Position numbers and translations under genes: made by a program. Below are positions 1 to 8,201 of a stretch of 64,000 nt of DNA, one piece after another. Within the stretch, counting starts at the first letter, position 1. Each line of letters begins with the position of its first letter. The notes under the pieces were generated by a model. That model did not search any database, was not told where the DNA came from, and saw only the letters and a program-made list of their open reading frames with translations. Source of the DNA: Pseudidiomarina gelatinasegens. Its GTDB lineage: Bacteria; Pseudomonadota; Gammaproteobacteria; Enterobacterales; Alteromonadaceae. The stretch is taken from positions 62,001-126,000 of the forward strand of contig NZ_RSFE01000002.1 in NCBI RefSeq assembly GCF_004025325.1. Reading direction: 5' to 3'.

Positions 1-89
1 GTAGCAAGGAATGCGAACAGATTAATTTGAACAACCCCGCCATTCGGGAGTGCTTGGTGGACGTACTTAACTGAAAGTAGTTAACACAT
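1..89 (+). promoter_or_regulatory. rpsA mRNA leader with GGA-loop hairpins (partial)
   Basis: The window opens inside the 5' leader of rpsA. Three small hairpins can be drawn: GCA/TGC (4-6 with 12-14) around an AGGAA loop, CCCG/CGGG (36-39 with 45-48), and AGTGC/GTACT (49-53 with 63-67) around a nine-base loop containing GGA. No good Shine-Dalgarno sequence precedes the ATG at 90. In E. coli the rpsA leader also lacks a canonical Shine-Dalgarno, folds into successive hairpins with GGA in loops, and is the target of S1 autorepression. Assigning the same role here is inference. The first hairpin may be cut by the window edge. Confidence 0.6.
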
Positions 90-1769
90 ATGACAGAAAA
101 TTTTGCACAGCTGTTTGAAGAAAGCCTAAAGACGGTCGAAACTCGCCCGGGTTCAATTGTTAAAGGCACCATCGTTGCGATTAACCGCGACGTAGTACTT
201 GTAGACGCAGGCCTGAAATCTGAAAGCGCTATCCCTGTTGAACAATTCCGTAACGCTGAAGGCGTTGTAGAAGTTCAAGTTGGCGACCAGATTGATGTAG
301 CTCTTGACGCGGTTGAAGATGGTTTCGGCGAAACAATCTTGTCACGCGAGAAAGCGAAGCGTTACGAAGCTTGGTTACAGCTGGAAAAAGCTTATGAAGA
401 CCAAGAAACTGTTACCGGTTTAATTAGCGGTAAAGTTAAAGGTGGCTTCACTGTTGATTTAGGTGGCGTTCGTGCGTTCTTACCAGGTTCATTGGTAGAC
501 GTTCGTCCAGTTCGTGAAACGACACACCTGGAAAACAAAGAATTAGAGTTCAAAGTTATCAAGCTTGACCAGAAGCGCAACAACGTTGTTGTTTCACGTC
601 GTGCAGTTATTGAAACTGAGAACAGTGCAGAGCGTGACGAACTGCTTGAAAACCTACAAGAAGGCCAAGAAGTTAAGGGTATCGTTAAGAACCTTACTGA
701 TTACGGCGCATTCGTAGATTTAGGCGGCGTTGACGGCTTGTTGCACATCACTGATATGGCTTGGAAGCGCGTTAAGCACCCAAGCGAAGTGGTAAATGTT
801 GGCGACGAAATCAATGTGAAAGTATTGAAATTCGATCGTGAACGCACTCGTGTATCACTCGGCCTGAAGCAATTGGGCGCTGATCCATGGGCTGATATCG
901 CAGCACGTTACCCTGAAGGGCATCGTTTGACTGGTCGCGTGACCAACTTAACTGACTACGGTTGCTTCGTTGAAATCGAAGAAGGCGTTGAAGGTTTGGT
1001 TCACGTATCTGAAATGGATTGGACCAACAAAAACGTACATCCTTCTAAAGTTGTTAACTTGGATGACGTTGTTGAAGTTATGGTTCTTGAAATCGACGAA
1101 GAACGTCGTCGTATTTCACTTGGTTTGAAACAGTGTAAAGCTAACCCGTGGGAAGAGTTCGCGAAGAACTTCAACAAGGGCGATAAAGTTTCAGGCAAGA
1201 TCAAGTCAATCACTGACTTCGGTATCTTCATCGGTCTTGATGGCGGTATTGATGGTTTGGTTCACTTGTCAGACATCAGCTGGAACGCTACTGGTGAAGA
1301 AGCGGTTCGCGACTTCAAGAAGAGCGAAGAAGTTACAGCTGTAGTTCTACAAGTTGACGCTGAGCGTGAGCGTATCTCTTTAGGTATTAAGCAATTAGAA
1401 GAAGATCCGTTCAACAATTACCTAGCGGCCAACAAAAAAGGTGCTATTGTTAAAGGCAAGGTCATCGAAGTTGATGCCAAAGGTGCCAAAGTTGAGCTAG
1501 GTGATAGCGTTGAAGGTTATGTTCGAGTTGCTGATATTTCACGTGAGCGCATCGAAGATGCAACCACTGAATTGAAAGTTGGTGACGAAGTTGAAGCTCG
1601 TTTCATGGGCGTTGACCGTAAGAACCGTACCTTAAGCCTGTCAATTCGTGCTAAAGACGAAGTTGAAGAGAAAGAAGCTCTTGATACAGTGAACAGCAAG
1701 CAATCAGACGATGCTGATTTCACTAACGCAATGGCTGAAGCCTTCAAAGCGGCTAAAAGCGACGATTAA
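90..1769 (+). CDS. rpsA: 30S ribosomal protein S1
   Basis: This 559-residue protein is full length for a gammaproteobacterial S1. It binds mRNA on the 30S subunit and helps initiation on structured or weakly Shine-Dalgarno-led messages. Six S1 (OB-fold) repeats run from about residue 20 to 520. The middle repeats carry the typical phrases [21 protein letters not shown] and [11 protein letters not shown]. The start [13 protein letters not shown] matches the family N terminus. An acidic tail follows the last repeat. The gene is followed after 53 bases by ihfB, as in E. coli, where cmk lies upstream; that gene is outside the window. Translation is probably autoregulated through the leader at 1-89. 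Confidence 0.98.
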   Translation: MTENFAQLFEESLKTVETRPGSIVKGTIVAINRDVVLVDAGLKSESAIPVEQFRNAEGVVEVQVGDQIDVALDAVEDGFGETILSREKAKRYEAWLQLEKAYEDQETVTGLISGKVKGGFTVDLGGVRAFLPGSLVDVRPVRETTHLENKELEFKVIKLDQKRNNVVVSRRAVIETENSAERDELLENLQEGQEVKGIVKNLTDYGAFVDLGGVDGLLHITDMAWKRVKHPSEVVNVGDEINVKVLKFDRERTRVSLGLKQLGADPWADIAARYPEGHRLTGRVTNLTDYGCFVEIEEGVEGLVHVSEMDWTNKNVHPSKVVNLDDVVEVMVLEIDEERRRISLGLKQCKANPWEEFAKNFNKGDKVSGKIKSITDFGIFIGLDGGIDGLVHLSDISWNATGEEAVRDFKKSEEVTAVVLQVDAERERISLGIKQLEEDPFNNYLAANKKGAIVKGKVIEVDAKGAKVELGDSVEGYVRVADISRERIEDATTELKVGDEVEARFMGVDRKNRTLSLSIRAKDEVEEKEALDTVNSKQSDDADFTNAMAEAFKAAKSDD

Positions 1770-1822
1770 TACACGCTTTACACGGACCTGAATGCATTGA
1801 CGCATTAGTAGAGGAGCATGTG

Positions 1823-2107
1823 ATGACAAAATCGGAACTGATTTCCCAGTTAACGAAGTTGTACCCCGAGCTTTCTCCGCGTCAGGTTGAAGATGCGGTG
1901 AAGGAACTTATCGAACAGATGGCTCAGTATATGGCCTCTGGTGGGCGTATCGAGATACGCGGATTCGGAAGTTTCTCGCTGCATTATCGGGCTCCGCGTG
2001 AAGGGCGTAATCCGAAAACTGGTGAAAAAGTGCAGCTTGATGGTAAATACGTACCACACTTTAAACCGGGCAAAGAACTGCGAGAGCGGGTCGATAATAT
2101 CGGATAA
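1823..2107 (+). CDS. ihfB: integration host factor subunit beta
   Basis: This 94-residue HU/IHF-family protein starts [10 protein letters not shown] and carries the beta-arm signature [16 protein letters not shown]. The [11 protein letters not shown] loop, which inserts into the minor groove with Pro at its tip, follows. It would pair with IhfA (not in this window) to bend DNA for replication, recombination and transcription. The ATG at 1823 is preferred over the GTG three bases before it, because GAGGAG (1811-1816) is well spaced and family members begin MTKS. It lies just downstream of rpsA, its usual neighbour, and is closed by a strong terminator at 2129-2161. Confidence 0.97.
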   Translation: MTKSELISQLTKLYPELSPRQVEDAVKELIEQMAQYMASGGRIEIRGFGSFSLHYRAPREGRNPKTGEKVQLDGKYVPHFKPGKELRERVDNIG

Positions 2108-2128
2108 TTTTAACGTCGAGTTAACGAG

Positions 2129-2161
2129 AACGGCATGCTATAGTAAGCATGCCGTTTTTTT
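2129..2161 (+). terminator. rho-independent terminator of rpsA-ihfB
   Basis: AACGGCATGC (2129-2138) pairs perfectly with GCATGCCGTT (2147-2156) across an eight-base loop and is followed by a run of T. It separates rpsA-ihfB from lapAB-pyrF, so lapA needs its own promoter or read-through. In E. coli lapAB also has its own promoters. Confidence 0.93.
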
Positions 2162-2184
2162 ATATGCGCGAGACAGGAAAGAAT

Positions 2185-2445
2185 ATGATTCGATTCGTTT
2201 TTGTTAGCCTTCCTTTGATTATACTATTTCTGATTGCAGTAGCATTTGGCGCGCTCAATAAGCACGTAATCGCCGTTGATTTTATCGTGGTTCAGCAACA
2301 AGTAAGCGTTGCCACCTTGGCTGCGATATTTTTAGCGTTAGGTTTTATTATTGGTTTATTAAGCATGCTCGGTGCGCAACTCATGTTACGACGTGATCTG
2401 CGCAAGGTGAAAAAACAATTGGTGAGTTCTAAGAGCGCACCGTAA
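2185..2445 (+). CDS. lapA: LapA, lipopolysaccharide assembly protein A (DUF1049)
   Basis: This 86-residue inner-membrane protein of the LapA/YciS family has two hydrophobic segments at about residues 3-22 and 40-64. A basic cytoplasmic tail (RRDLRKVKKQL) follows. LapA works with LapB in the LPS assembly and LpxC-turnover pathway. I chose the ATG at 2185 because AGGAAAG sits just upstream. The in-frame ATG at 2149 falls inside the terminator stem of the preceding operon. The stop overlaps the lapB start by one base (TAATG), so the two are translationally coupled. Confidence 0.9.
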   Translation: MIRFVFVSLPLIILFLIAVAFGALNKHVIAVDFIVVQQQVSVATLAAIFLALGFIIGLLSMLGAQLMLRRDLRKVKKQLVSSKSAP

Positions 2446-3602
2446 TGTTAGAGCTACTGTTTCTTCTGCTTCCGGTTGCAGCTGCCTATGGTTGGTTCAT
2501 GGGGCGTAACAGCGTTCGCAACGAAAACCGTCAAGAGCAAGAACAGTTCTCGCGTCAGTATGTTACTGGTCTTCACTTACTCCTCTCTGATCAACCCGAT
2601 AAAGCAGTCGATTTATTCATCGAGTTACTTGATGTCGACTCCGATACACTAGAAACACATTGGGCCCTCGGCAAGTTATTCCGGCGCCGCGGTGAGCTTG
2701 ATCGCGCCATAAAAATTCATCAAAACTTAACCTCGCGTCCGGCGATTAGTGAGCAAGAGCGACGCCAGGCGATGTTCGAACTTGGTTTGGATTATTTAGC
2801 TGCGGGCATTTATGACCGTGCTGAAGAAATGCTGCTGGCTTTGCAGAGCGATAAACAATTTCGTGAGGCATGCCAACGTCACTTGCTGGAATTGTATGAG
2901 TCGACCCATGAGTGGGATAAAGCGATAAAGGTTGCACTGAAATTGATGCGCTACGATCGCAGTGCCGAAGTGTTGGTTGCGCAATTGTATTGTGAGCTTG
3001 CCGAACGCCAAAATGACACGGAGCACGCCGAAAAATATTATCTTAAAGCCCGCCAACATGATCCGGATTGTGTTCGCGCAGCATTGGCCTTAGGGCGCAT
3101 GTGGTACAACCAAGGTGCGTATCGTAAGGCACAGAAATTACTGGTTGGCATTTTGGATGAAGACCCTGAATTTATTAGTGAAGCCTTACCGCTTATCAAA
3201 GCTTGTTACGATGAATTGGACGATGTCGGTGGTTTGATTCAGTTTCTTCATAAGTGCATAAAAAGTGCGCATTCAACCTCAGCGGCAGTGATGTTGTCGG
3301 AAATGATCGCACGTGAAAACGGCATTGAAGCCGCCGAGCAGTTTGTGCAGAACACCTTGATGGAAAACCCAACTATGAAGGGTTTCCATAAACTGATGGA
3401 CTTTCATATTCGCGCGGCGGACATAGGTAAAGCCCGTGATAGTTTAAAAATGCTACAACGCATGGTGCAACAGCAAATGAAACAGCGGCCGAAGTATCGC
3501 TGTAGGCATTGTGGGTTTTCAGGAAGTACCTTGTATTGGCACTGCCCGTCGTGCCGTACATGGGGCGAGATTAAGCCTATTATTGGTTTAGATGGAGAAT
3601 AA
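2445..3602 (+). CDS. lapB: LapB, lipopolysaccharide assembly protein B (TPR and rubredoxin-like)
   Basis: The protein has 385 residues. An N-terminal membrane anchor (about residues 1-20) is followed by a long series of TPR helices. A C-terminal rubredoxin-type metal knuckle, CRHCGFSG then CPSCRTWG, completes it. This is the LapB (YciM) architecture. In E. coli LapB promotes FtsH degradation of LpxC and so limits LPS synthesis, with YejM opposing it. A YejM homologue is encoded at 39647-41254. lapA, lapB and pyrF are packed without gaps (TAATG at the 5' end; the pyrF ATG directly follows the stop), in the E. coli order. Confidence 0.95.
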   Translation: MLELLFLLLPVAAAYGWFMGRNSVRNENRQEQEQFSRQYVTGLHLLLSDQPDKAVDLFIELLDVDSDTLETHWALGKLFRRRGELDRAIKIHQNLTSRPAISEQERRQAMFELGLDYLAAGIYDRAEEMLLALQSDKQFREACQRHLLELYESTHEWDKAIKVALKLMRYDRSAEVLVAQLYCELAERQNDTEHAEKYYLKARQHDPDCVRAALALGRMWYNQGAYRKAQKLLVGILDEDPEFISEALPLIKACYDELDDVGGLIQFLHKCIKSAHSTSAAVMLSEMIARENGIEAAEQFVQNTLMENPTMKGFHKLMDFHIRAADIGKARDSLKMLQRMVQQQMKQRPKYRCRHCGFSGSTLYWHCPSCRTWGEIKPIIGLDGE

Positions 3603-4301
3603 ATGACAGCGCAAACAACCGTTTTTGTGGCACTTGATTATGCCGATGCACAATCAGCGTGGCCTTTGATCGACAAACTGTCACCGCAAGAATGTGGCTT
3701 AAAGGTAGGCAAAGAATTGTTTACCAGTGCCGGCCCTGATTTTGTTCGCGAGCTGGTTAAACGCGACTTTAAAGTATTTTTAGATTTAAAATTTCACGAT
3801 ATTCCAACCACGGTGAAAAAGGCAGTGCGTGCCGCTGCTGAACTCGGTGTGTGGATGGTTAACGTGCATGCCAGTGGCGGCAAACGCATGCTTGAAGCCG
3901 CGCGTGAAGCAGTTGCCGATATGCAGAATCCACCGTTGGTGATTGCCGTGACGGTATTAACCAGCATGACCGAAGACGACCTGCGTGAAATAGGTATCCG
4001 TAGTTCTGCCGAACAGCATGTATTGCATTTAGCTCAATTGGCGAAGTCGGCTGGGCTTGACGGCGTTGTTTGTTCAGCGTGGGAAGCGCAAGCTATTGCT
4101 GATGCGTGCGGTCATGATTTTATTCGTGTTACACCGGGTATTCGTCCGGTGGGGGCTGAGCAGGGCGATCAACGTCGCATTATGACGCCGCCTGAGGCAG
4201 CTGCGCTAGGTATTGAAGTATTGGTTATTGGTCGGCCAATAACGCAAGCGAAAGACCCAGTAGCCGCACTACATGCGATTAATCAATCGCTGACGGCTTA
4301 A
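3603..4301 (+). CDS. pyrF: orotidine-5'-phosphate decarboxylase
   Basis: This 232-residue TIM-barrel enzyme of UMP biosynthesis converts orotidine 5'-phosphate to UMP in the cytoplasm. The active-site signature [11 protein letters not shown] at residues 61-71 contains the catalytic Asp-Lys-Asp set (K63). The phosphate-binding end (PGIRPVG, VIGRPIT) is also present. Length and order match E. coli PyrF. The ATG immediately follows the lapB stop, so it is the last gene of the lapA-lapB-pyrF operon. Confidence 0.97.
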   Translation: MTAQTTVFVALDYADAQSAWPLIDKLSPQECGLKVGKELFTSAGPDFVRELVKRDFKVFLDLKFHDIPTTVKKAVRAAAELGVWMVNVHASGGKRMLEAAREAVADMQNPPLVIAVTVLTSMTEDDLREIGIRSSAEQHVLHLAQLAKSAGLDGVVCSAWEAQAIADACGHDFIRVTPGIRPVGAEQGDQRRIMTPPEAAALGIEVLVIGRPITQAKDPVAALHAINQSLTA

Positions 4302-4383
4302 TCCGTTATATTTTTTAGCCACATTTTGTACCAGCAGATACACTCCTAACCATGCACGAACTTATTGATCTTGCATGGTATGT

Positions 4384-4398
4384 GGCGCTTTAAGCGCC
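4384..4398. other. GC-rich hairpin downstream of pyrF
   Basis: GGCGCTT and AAGCGCC flank one T, giving a near-perfect palindrome in the 126-base gap after pyrF. No T-run follows, so it is not a standard intrinsic terminator. It may stabilise the pyrF 3' end or weakly terminate. A second, looser pair (CCATGC ... GCATGG) lies just before it. Nothing else is visible in the gap apart from the AGGAGAG ribosome-binding site of the next gene. Confidence 0.35.
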
Positions 4399-4427
4399 GC
4401 AACATTTTAGTTAATTAGGAGAGTGTT

Positions 4428-4733
4428 ATGTTACGGAAAACATTAATTTTTGCTTCAATGCTATCGCCGCTGGTACTGATTTCGCCATTACAAGCAGCCC
4501 CCTTAATTGCCGCGCCAGTGCAGTCGGTAAGCCAAGTTAACCCAATAAACATTAATACGGCTGATGCTGAACAGCTTGCTTATGGGTTAACAGGCGTGGG
4601 CATCAAGCGTGCCAAGGATATTATTGAGCTGCGTAATCAGTTGGGCCAATTCACTGATATCAATCAATTGATGCAAGTGAAAGGAATTGGCCCGCGTATG
4701 CTTGATTTAAACAAAGAACGCATTGTGCTGTAA
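4428..4733 (+). CDS. ComEA-family exported helix-hairpin-helix protein
   Basis: This 101-residue protein has a signal peptide (about residues 1-23, ending LQAAP). One helix-hairpin-helix module begins ININTADAEQLAYGLTGVG and ends VKGIGPRMLDLNKERI. Such small secreted HhH proteins (ComEA/YbaV type) bind DNA without sequence specificity. In transformable bacteria ComEA pulls incoming DNA into the periplasm. AGGAGAG lies 5' of the ATG. It stands alone between pyrF and the convergent rhombosortase gene. A role in DNA uptake is inferred from the family only; no other competence gene is nearby. Confidence 0.85.
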   Translation: MLRKTLIFASMLSPLVLISPLQAAPLIAAPVQSVSQVNPININTADAEQLAYGLTGVGIKRAKDIIELRNQLGQFTDINQLMQVKGIGPRMLDLNKERIVL

Positions 4734-4744
4734 CCGACTAGGCG

Positions 4745-5377
4745 TTAGTCATTGTGCGTTGTTGACGCGTCTGGCTTCGGTTGTGCTGCAATCGAAGCCA
4801 GGCGTTTTCTATGCAAGCGCCATGCAACAATACCTCCGAGTAAGCCCCCTAAATGAATATACCCAAACTCGTCGCCTGCGCTCAGCAATACGCTGCTGTG
4901 CATGAGATTAAGCATTTCCAACAGAACCTTGAAACACAATAAGCCGATTGCCAAAGGCGATAGCCAGTCAGTTTTGGCGTAACCTTGTTTTGACCACTCC
5001 AGCAGCAAGCTCGTTAACAACAACCCGTGAATAAGCCCTGAGAGGCCCACAAAACGTTCAGGAAGGCCAATAAGCCAAATAGTGATAACACATACAAGGG
5101 CAATGATGGCGAGCGCGTTGAACCATGTACGCACGGTAAAATGTTGGGCAAATAAAGCGGTGACTATAAGCAGTCCTACTGCATTGTAAATGGCATGCGT
5201 TGCGTCGAGATGAAACACATGTGCGGTGAGAATTCGCCATGGCTGCTGCCAGACTTCGGAGCGCGCATAGTCATACTGGTTCAATAGGGAACCAGCTTCA
5301 AGTTGGTAGTAGGGCAGCCACAATGCAGTCATGGCAATAACCAGCGCGCAAATAATAACTTGGAGGCGTTCTGACAT
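4745..5377 (-). CDS. rrtA: rhombosortase-like rhomboid intramembrane protease
   Basis: This 210-residue polytopic membrane protein has about six hydrophobic segments. The rhomboid serine motif is GLSG (Ser113) with HG following. The second half of the dyad is probably His175 in YIHLGGLLGG, and an early WRILTAHVFH...HAIYNAVG block matches the rhombosortase N-terminal pattern. Rhombosortases cleave the C-terminal GlyGly-CTERM tail of secreted proteins in some Alteromonadales, Vibrio and Shewanella. The ATG at 5377 has AGAGGAA upstream; a TTG 30 bases further out looks less likely. It is divergent from ggt. No GlyGly-CTERM substrate is visible in this window. A general rhomboid is the alternative. 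Confidence 0.7.
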   Translation of the reverse strand: MSERLQVIICALVIAMTALWLPYYQLEAGSLLNQYDYARSEVWQQPWRILTAHVFHLDATHAIYNAVGLLIVTALFAQHFTVRTWFNALAIIALVCVITIWLIGLPERFVGLSGLIHGLLLTSLLLEWSKQGYAKTDWLSPLAIGLLCFKVLLEMLNLMHSSVLLSAGDEFGYIHLGGLLGGIVAWRLHRKRLASIAAQPKPDASTTHND

Positions 5378-5492
5378 GCGGTTCCTCTGGGATTTATCGT
5401 TGTTCAATAGCGTGAGTCTACGTATGATAGATGGTTATGACTTTCGCTGTAAACGTTCGCGTTATATTTTGCCGTGTATAAGGATAATAACA

Positions 5493-7292
5493 ATGCGCTA
5501 CATGTTGTTTTTCGTTCTGTTCGTGCTTTCAACTGCACTGTTTGGGTGCACTGAACAAGCAGCGCAACCCGAGCCAAAACCAGAATCAAAACCAGTACCT
5601 AAATCAGAAACAGTAAAAACTGCAGCTGACCCAGAAGCTGCCACGGGTTTTACTGAAAAATCTGGCGTGTATGCAACTCAGCATATGGCCGCCGCCGCGA
5701 CGCCTGCCGCAGCTAAAGCAGGTGAACAGATACTTGCGGCTGGTGGTAGCGCCATAGATGCAGGTGTTGCTGTGCAAGCCATGCTGGGGCTAACTGAACC
5801 GCAGTCGTCCGGCTTAGGTGGTGGAGGGTTTATTTTGTATTGGCACGCTGCTGACCAGAAACTCTATACCATTGACGCGCGTGAAACGGCACCTTTAAGC
5901 GCAACTCCTGCGTTGTTCTTAGATGCTCAAGGCCAACCACCAGAAAGCTTCATGGATGCCGTAACAGGTGGACGCTCTGTCGGTACGCCAGGGATTGTTC
6001 GTGGACTTGAGTTGGCGCATACGCAATGGGGTAAATTGCCTTGGCAGAACTTGTTTGCAAGCTCCATCGATGCTGCCGAGAATGGATTTGTGGTATCGCA
6101 ACGGCTGCAACGTTTGCTTGAATTAGAACTTAGCCCTGGCTTGTTGGCTATGGCGCCAGGCAATAGTTATTTTTATCCAAATGGTGAACCCTTAAAGGCG
6201 GGCACTGTTAAAAAGAATCCAGACTACGCGCAAACGCTTCGCTTGATCGCGACCAATGGCGCGGATGGTTTTTATCAGGGCCCCGTTGCGGATGCAATTA
6301 TTGATGCGGTACAGAACGCGCCACTAAACCCCGGTAAATTAACCCACGATGACCTCATGCAGTATCGCGCGAAGATGCGCGAGCCAGTCTGTGCCGAATA
6401 TCGTGTGTATGAGGTTTGTGGTATGGGGCCACCAAGCTCGGGCGGTGTTACCGTACTGCAGATTCTTGGCATTTTGGAGAGTTTTCCTGTAGGGCAATGG
6501 GCGGTTAACTCTGAGAATGCTGTGCATCATTTTACCCAAGCTTCACGTTTGGCATTCGCTGATCGTAATCGGTACATTGCTGATAACGATTTCGTTGATG
6601 TACCGGTTGCCGCAATGCTCGACAAGAGCTACTTGAGCGAACGTGCGCAACTGATTAGCGCGCGTGACATGGGCGCGGCTGAAGCGGGCGTGTTCACTCA
6701 ATACAGTTACGCCGATGACCAATCACCCGAACTACCGAATACCACACACGTGAGTATTGTGGACGCTGAGGGTAACGTTTTTTCCATGACCGCTAGCATT
6801 GAAATGGGCTTTGGTTCAGGTGTGATGGCGGCGGGTTTTTTGCTGAATAACCAACTCACTGATTTTTCAATTGTTCCTGAAGTTGACGGACAACCTGTTG
6901 CCAATCGTGTTGAACCGGGCAAGCGGCCACGCAGCTCAATGTCACCGATGATTGTGTTCAATGATGAAGGGCAGCCAGTACACGCCTTAGGTTCACCCGG
7001 CGGTGCGCGCATCATTGATTATGTTGCGCAAACACTGGTGGCGCTATTGGACTGGAATCTCGATATGCAAGCTGCTATTGATTTACCGCACGCAACGAAT
7101 TTAAACGGGGTGACCAGCTTAGAACGCAATACCGAGGTAGAAGGTCTAGCAGAAGCGTTGCGTCAGCGTGGGCATCAGGTGCGCGTACAAGACTTAAATA
7201 GCGGCTTACATGGTATTAGCTTGCTATCTGATGGGCGTTTGTATGGTGGCGCCGACCCACGTCGGGAAGGTATTGCTGCTGGAAATAAATAA
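5493..7292 (+). CDS. ggt: gamma-glutamyltransferase (lipoprotein form)
   Basis: This 599-residue GGT/N-terminal-nucleophile enzyme hydrolyses or transfers the gamma-glutamyl group of glutathione and related peptides. The self-cleavage site and nucleophile are Thr417 in PNTTHVSIVD. The NNQLTDFS, RSSMSPMIV and GSPGGARII motifs of the small subunit follow. The N terminus is hydrophobic with a Cys after ALFG. A Pro/Lys/Glu-rich spacer (EPKPESKPVPKSE) comes next, which suggests a membrane-anchored lipoprotein instead of the free periplasmic enzyme of E. coli. I chose the ATG at 5493 because AGGATAA precedes it and the lipoprotein signal starts there. It probably scavenges extracellular peptides. 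Confidence 0.92.
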   Translation: MRYMLFFVLFVLSTALFGCTEQAAQPEPKPESKPVPKSETVKTAADPEAATGFTEKSGVYATQHMAAAATPAAAKAGEQILAAGGSAIDAGVAVQAMLGLTEPQSSGLGGGGFILYWHAADQKLYTIDARETAPLSATPALFLDAQGQPPESFMDAVTGGRSVGTPGIVRGLELAHTQWGKLPWQNLFASSIDAAENGFVVSQRLQRLLELELSPGLLAMAPGNSYFYPNGEPLKAGTVKKNPDYAQTLRLIATNGADGFYQGPVADAIIDAVQNAPLNPGKLTHDDLMQYRAKMREPVCAEYRVYEVCGMGPPSSGGVTVLQILGILESFPVGQWAVNSENAVHHFTQASRLAFADRNRYIADNDFVDVPVAAMLDKSYLSERAQLISARDMGAAEAGVFTQYSYADDQSPELPNTTHVSIVDAEGNVFSMTASIEMGFGSGVMAAGFLLNNQLTDFSIVPEVDGQPVANRVEPGKRPRSSMSPMIVFNDEGQPVHALGSPGGARIIDYVAQTLVALLDWNLDMQAAIDLPHATNLNGVTSLERNTEVEGLAEALRQRGHQVRVQDLNSGLHGISLLSDGRLYGGADPRREGIAAGNK

Positions 7293-7310
7293 GGGCTAAG
7301 GCTGGGTCGT

Positions 7311-7760
7311 TCACTTAATGTGAGCGATCCAGTCGCCATAACCACGCGCTTCCATCTCTTCAAGTGGAATGAATTCCACTGCAGCTGAATTCACACAATG
7401 CCGCGTGCCTAATGGTAGGGGGCCATCATCAAACACATGCCCTAAATGAGAATCAGCCTGAGCGCTGCGAATTTCCGTGCGAACCATGCCGAACTTCAAG
7501 TCATTCTTTGTGGCGACTACGTCGTCGCTAATGGTTCTGGTGAAACTCGGCCAGCCGCAACTTGAATCGAACTTGTCGTTGGATGAGTAGAGCGGCTCAC
7601 CGCTAACGATATCGACATAAATTCCGCGCCGCTGTTCGTTCCAGTAAGCGTTTTGGAAAGGCGGTTCGGTGCCATCTTGTTGCGTAACATAGTACTGCAT
7701 GTCAGAAAGACGTTGCTTTAACTCCGCCGCACTAGGCTTTTTGAATGGTGGACGCGCCAT
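7311..7760 (-). CDS. msrB: peptide-methionine (R)-S-oxide reductase MsrB
   Basis: This 149-residue MsrB reduces methionine-R-sulfoxide in oxidised proteins. The SSCGWPSF motif holds Cys68 (resolving type) and [11 protein letters not shown] holds the catalytic Cys122. The [10 protein letters not shown] block is also present. The two CxxC pairs that bind structural zinc in E. coli MsrB are absent: the corresponding place reads [12 protein letters not shown]. It is therefore of the zinc-free subtype. It lies 5 bases downstream of hinT and probably shares its transcript. It is convergent with ggt. Confidence 0.95.
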   Translation of the reverse strand: MARPPFKKPSAAELKQRLSDMQYYVTQQDGTEPPFQNAYWNEQRRGIYVDIVSGEPLYSSNDKFDSSCGWPSFTRTISDDVVATKNDLKFGMVRTEIRSAQADSHLGHVFDDGPLPLGTRHCVNSAAVEFIPLEEMEARGYGDWIAHIK

Positions 7761-7765
7761 AACGG

Positions 7766-8140
7766 CTAACCTAATTGCTTAGGGCGGTTATTGGCGAACG
7801 GGGGCCAGCCCATGGTTAAACCCGCTAGCAAATGAAGGTGAATATGGTACACCGATTGCCCACCGTCTTCATTGCAGTTCATAACCACCCGATAACCGTC
7901 TTCGGCAAAACCAAATTGCTGCGCTAAACGCGCGGCAACGATATACAGGTGGCCAACCAACTCACGATCATGTTCTTCAAGATCATTGATGGTTGCAATG
8001 CGTTGCTTGGGAATAATCAGCAAATGCACGGGTGCTTGCGGGTTAATGTCTTTGAATGCCAAGCTGAGTTCGTCTTCATAGACAATCTCAGCTGGAATTT
8101 CTTTCGCGATGATTTTATCGAAAATTGTTGCTGTGCTCAT
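7766..8140 (-). CDS. hinT: HIT-family purine nucleoside phosphoramidase
   Basis: This 124-residue histidine-triad protein starts [24 protein letters not shown] and carries the triad YHIHLHLL (H99, H101, H103). HinT-type enzymes hydrolyse AMP-lysine and adenylate phosphoramidates, including by-products of aminoacyl-tRNA synthetases. It sits between rlmI and msrB on the minus strand. The 61-base gap from rlmI contains no obvious terminator. The C terminus has the usual WPP-containing tail that contributes to substrate specificity in this family. Confidence 0.95.
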   Translation of the reverse strand: MSTATIFDKIIAKEIPAEIVYEDELSLAFKDINPQAPVHLLIIPKQRIATINDLEEHDRELVGHLYIVAARLAQQFGFAEDGYRVVMNCNEDGGQSVYHIHLHLLAGLTMGWPPFANNRPKQLG

Positions 8141-8201
8141 GCTAAACCACCTTAGTGCGAGATATTTCGTGAGTCATTATGTACAAACAATACTAACGGA
8201 C

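Noticed and set aside
3-74. Open frame of 23 codons running to a TGA just before rpsA, a possible tail of cmk
   Set aside because: It does not resemble the Cmk C terminus and crosses the hairpins of the rpsA leader.
2149-2184. Upstream ATG for lapA adding 12 residues
   Set aside because: It lies inside the stem of the ihfB terminator and lacks a ribosome-binding site; the ATG at 2185 has AGGAAAG.
1941-2207. 88-codon plus-strand frame over ihfB and the terminator
   Set aside because: It is a shadow of ihfB in another frame and crosses the terminator.
7303-7334. Hairpin with G-U pairs at the ggt/msrB convergence as a terminator
   Set aside because: It has no T-run on either strand and overlaps the end of msrB.
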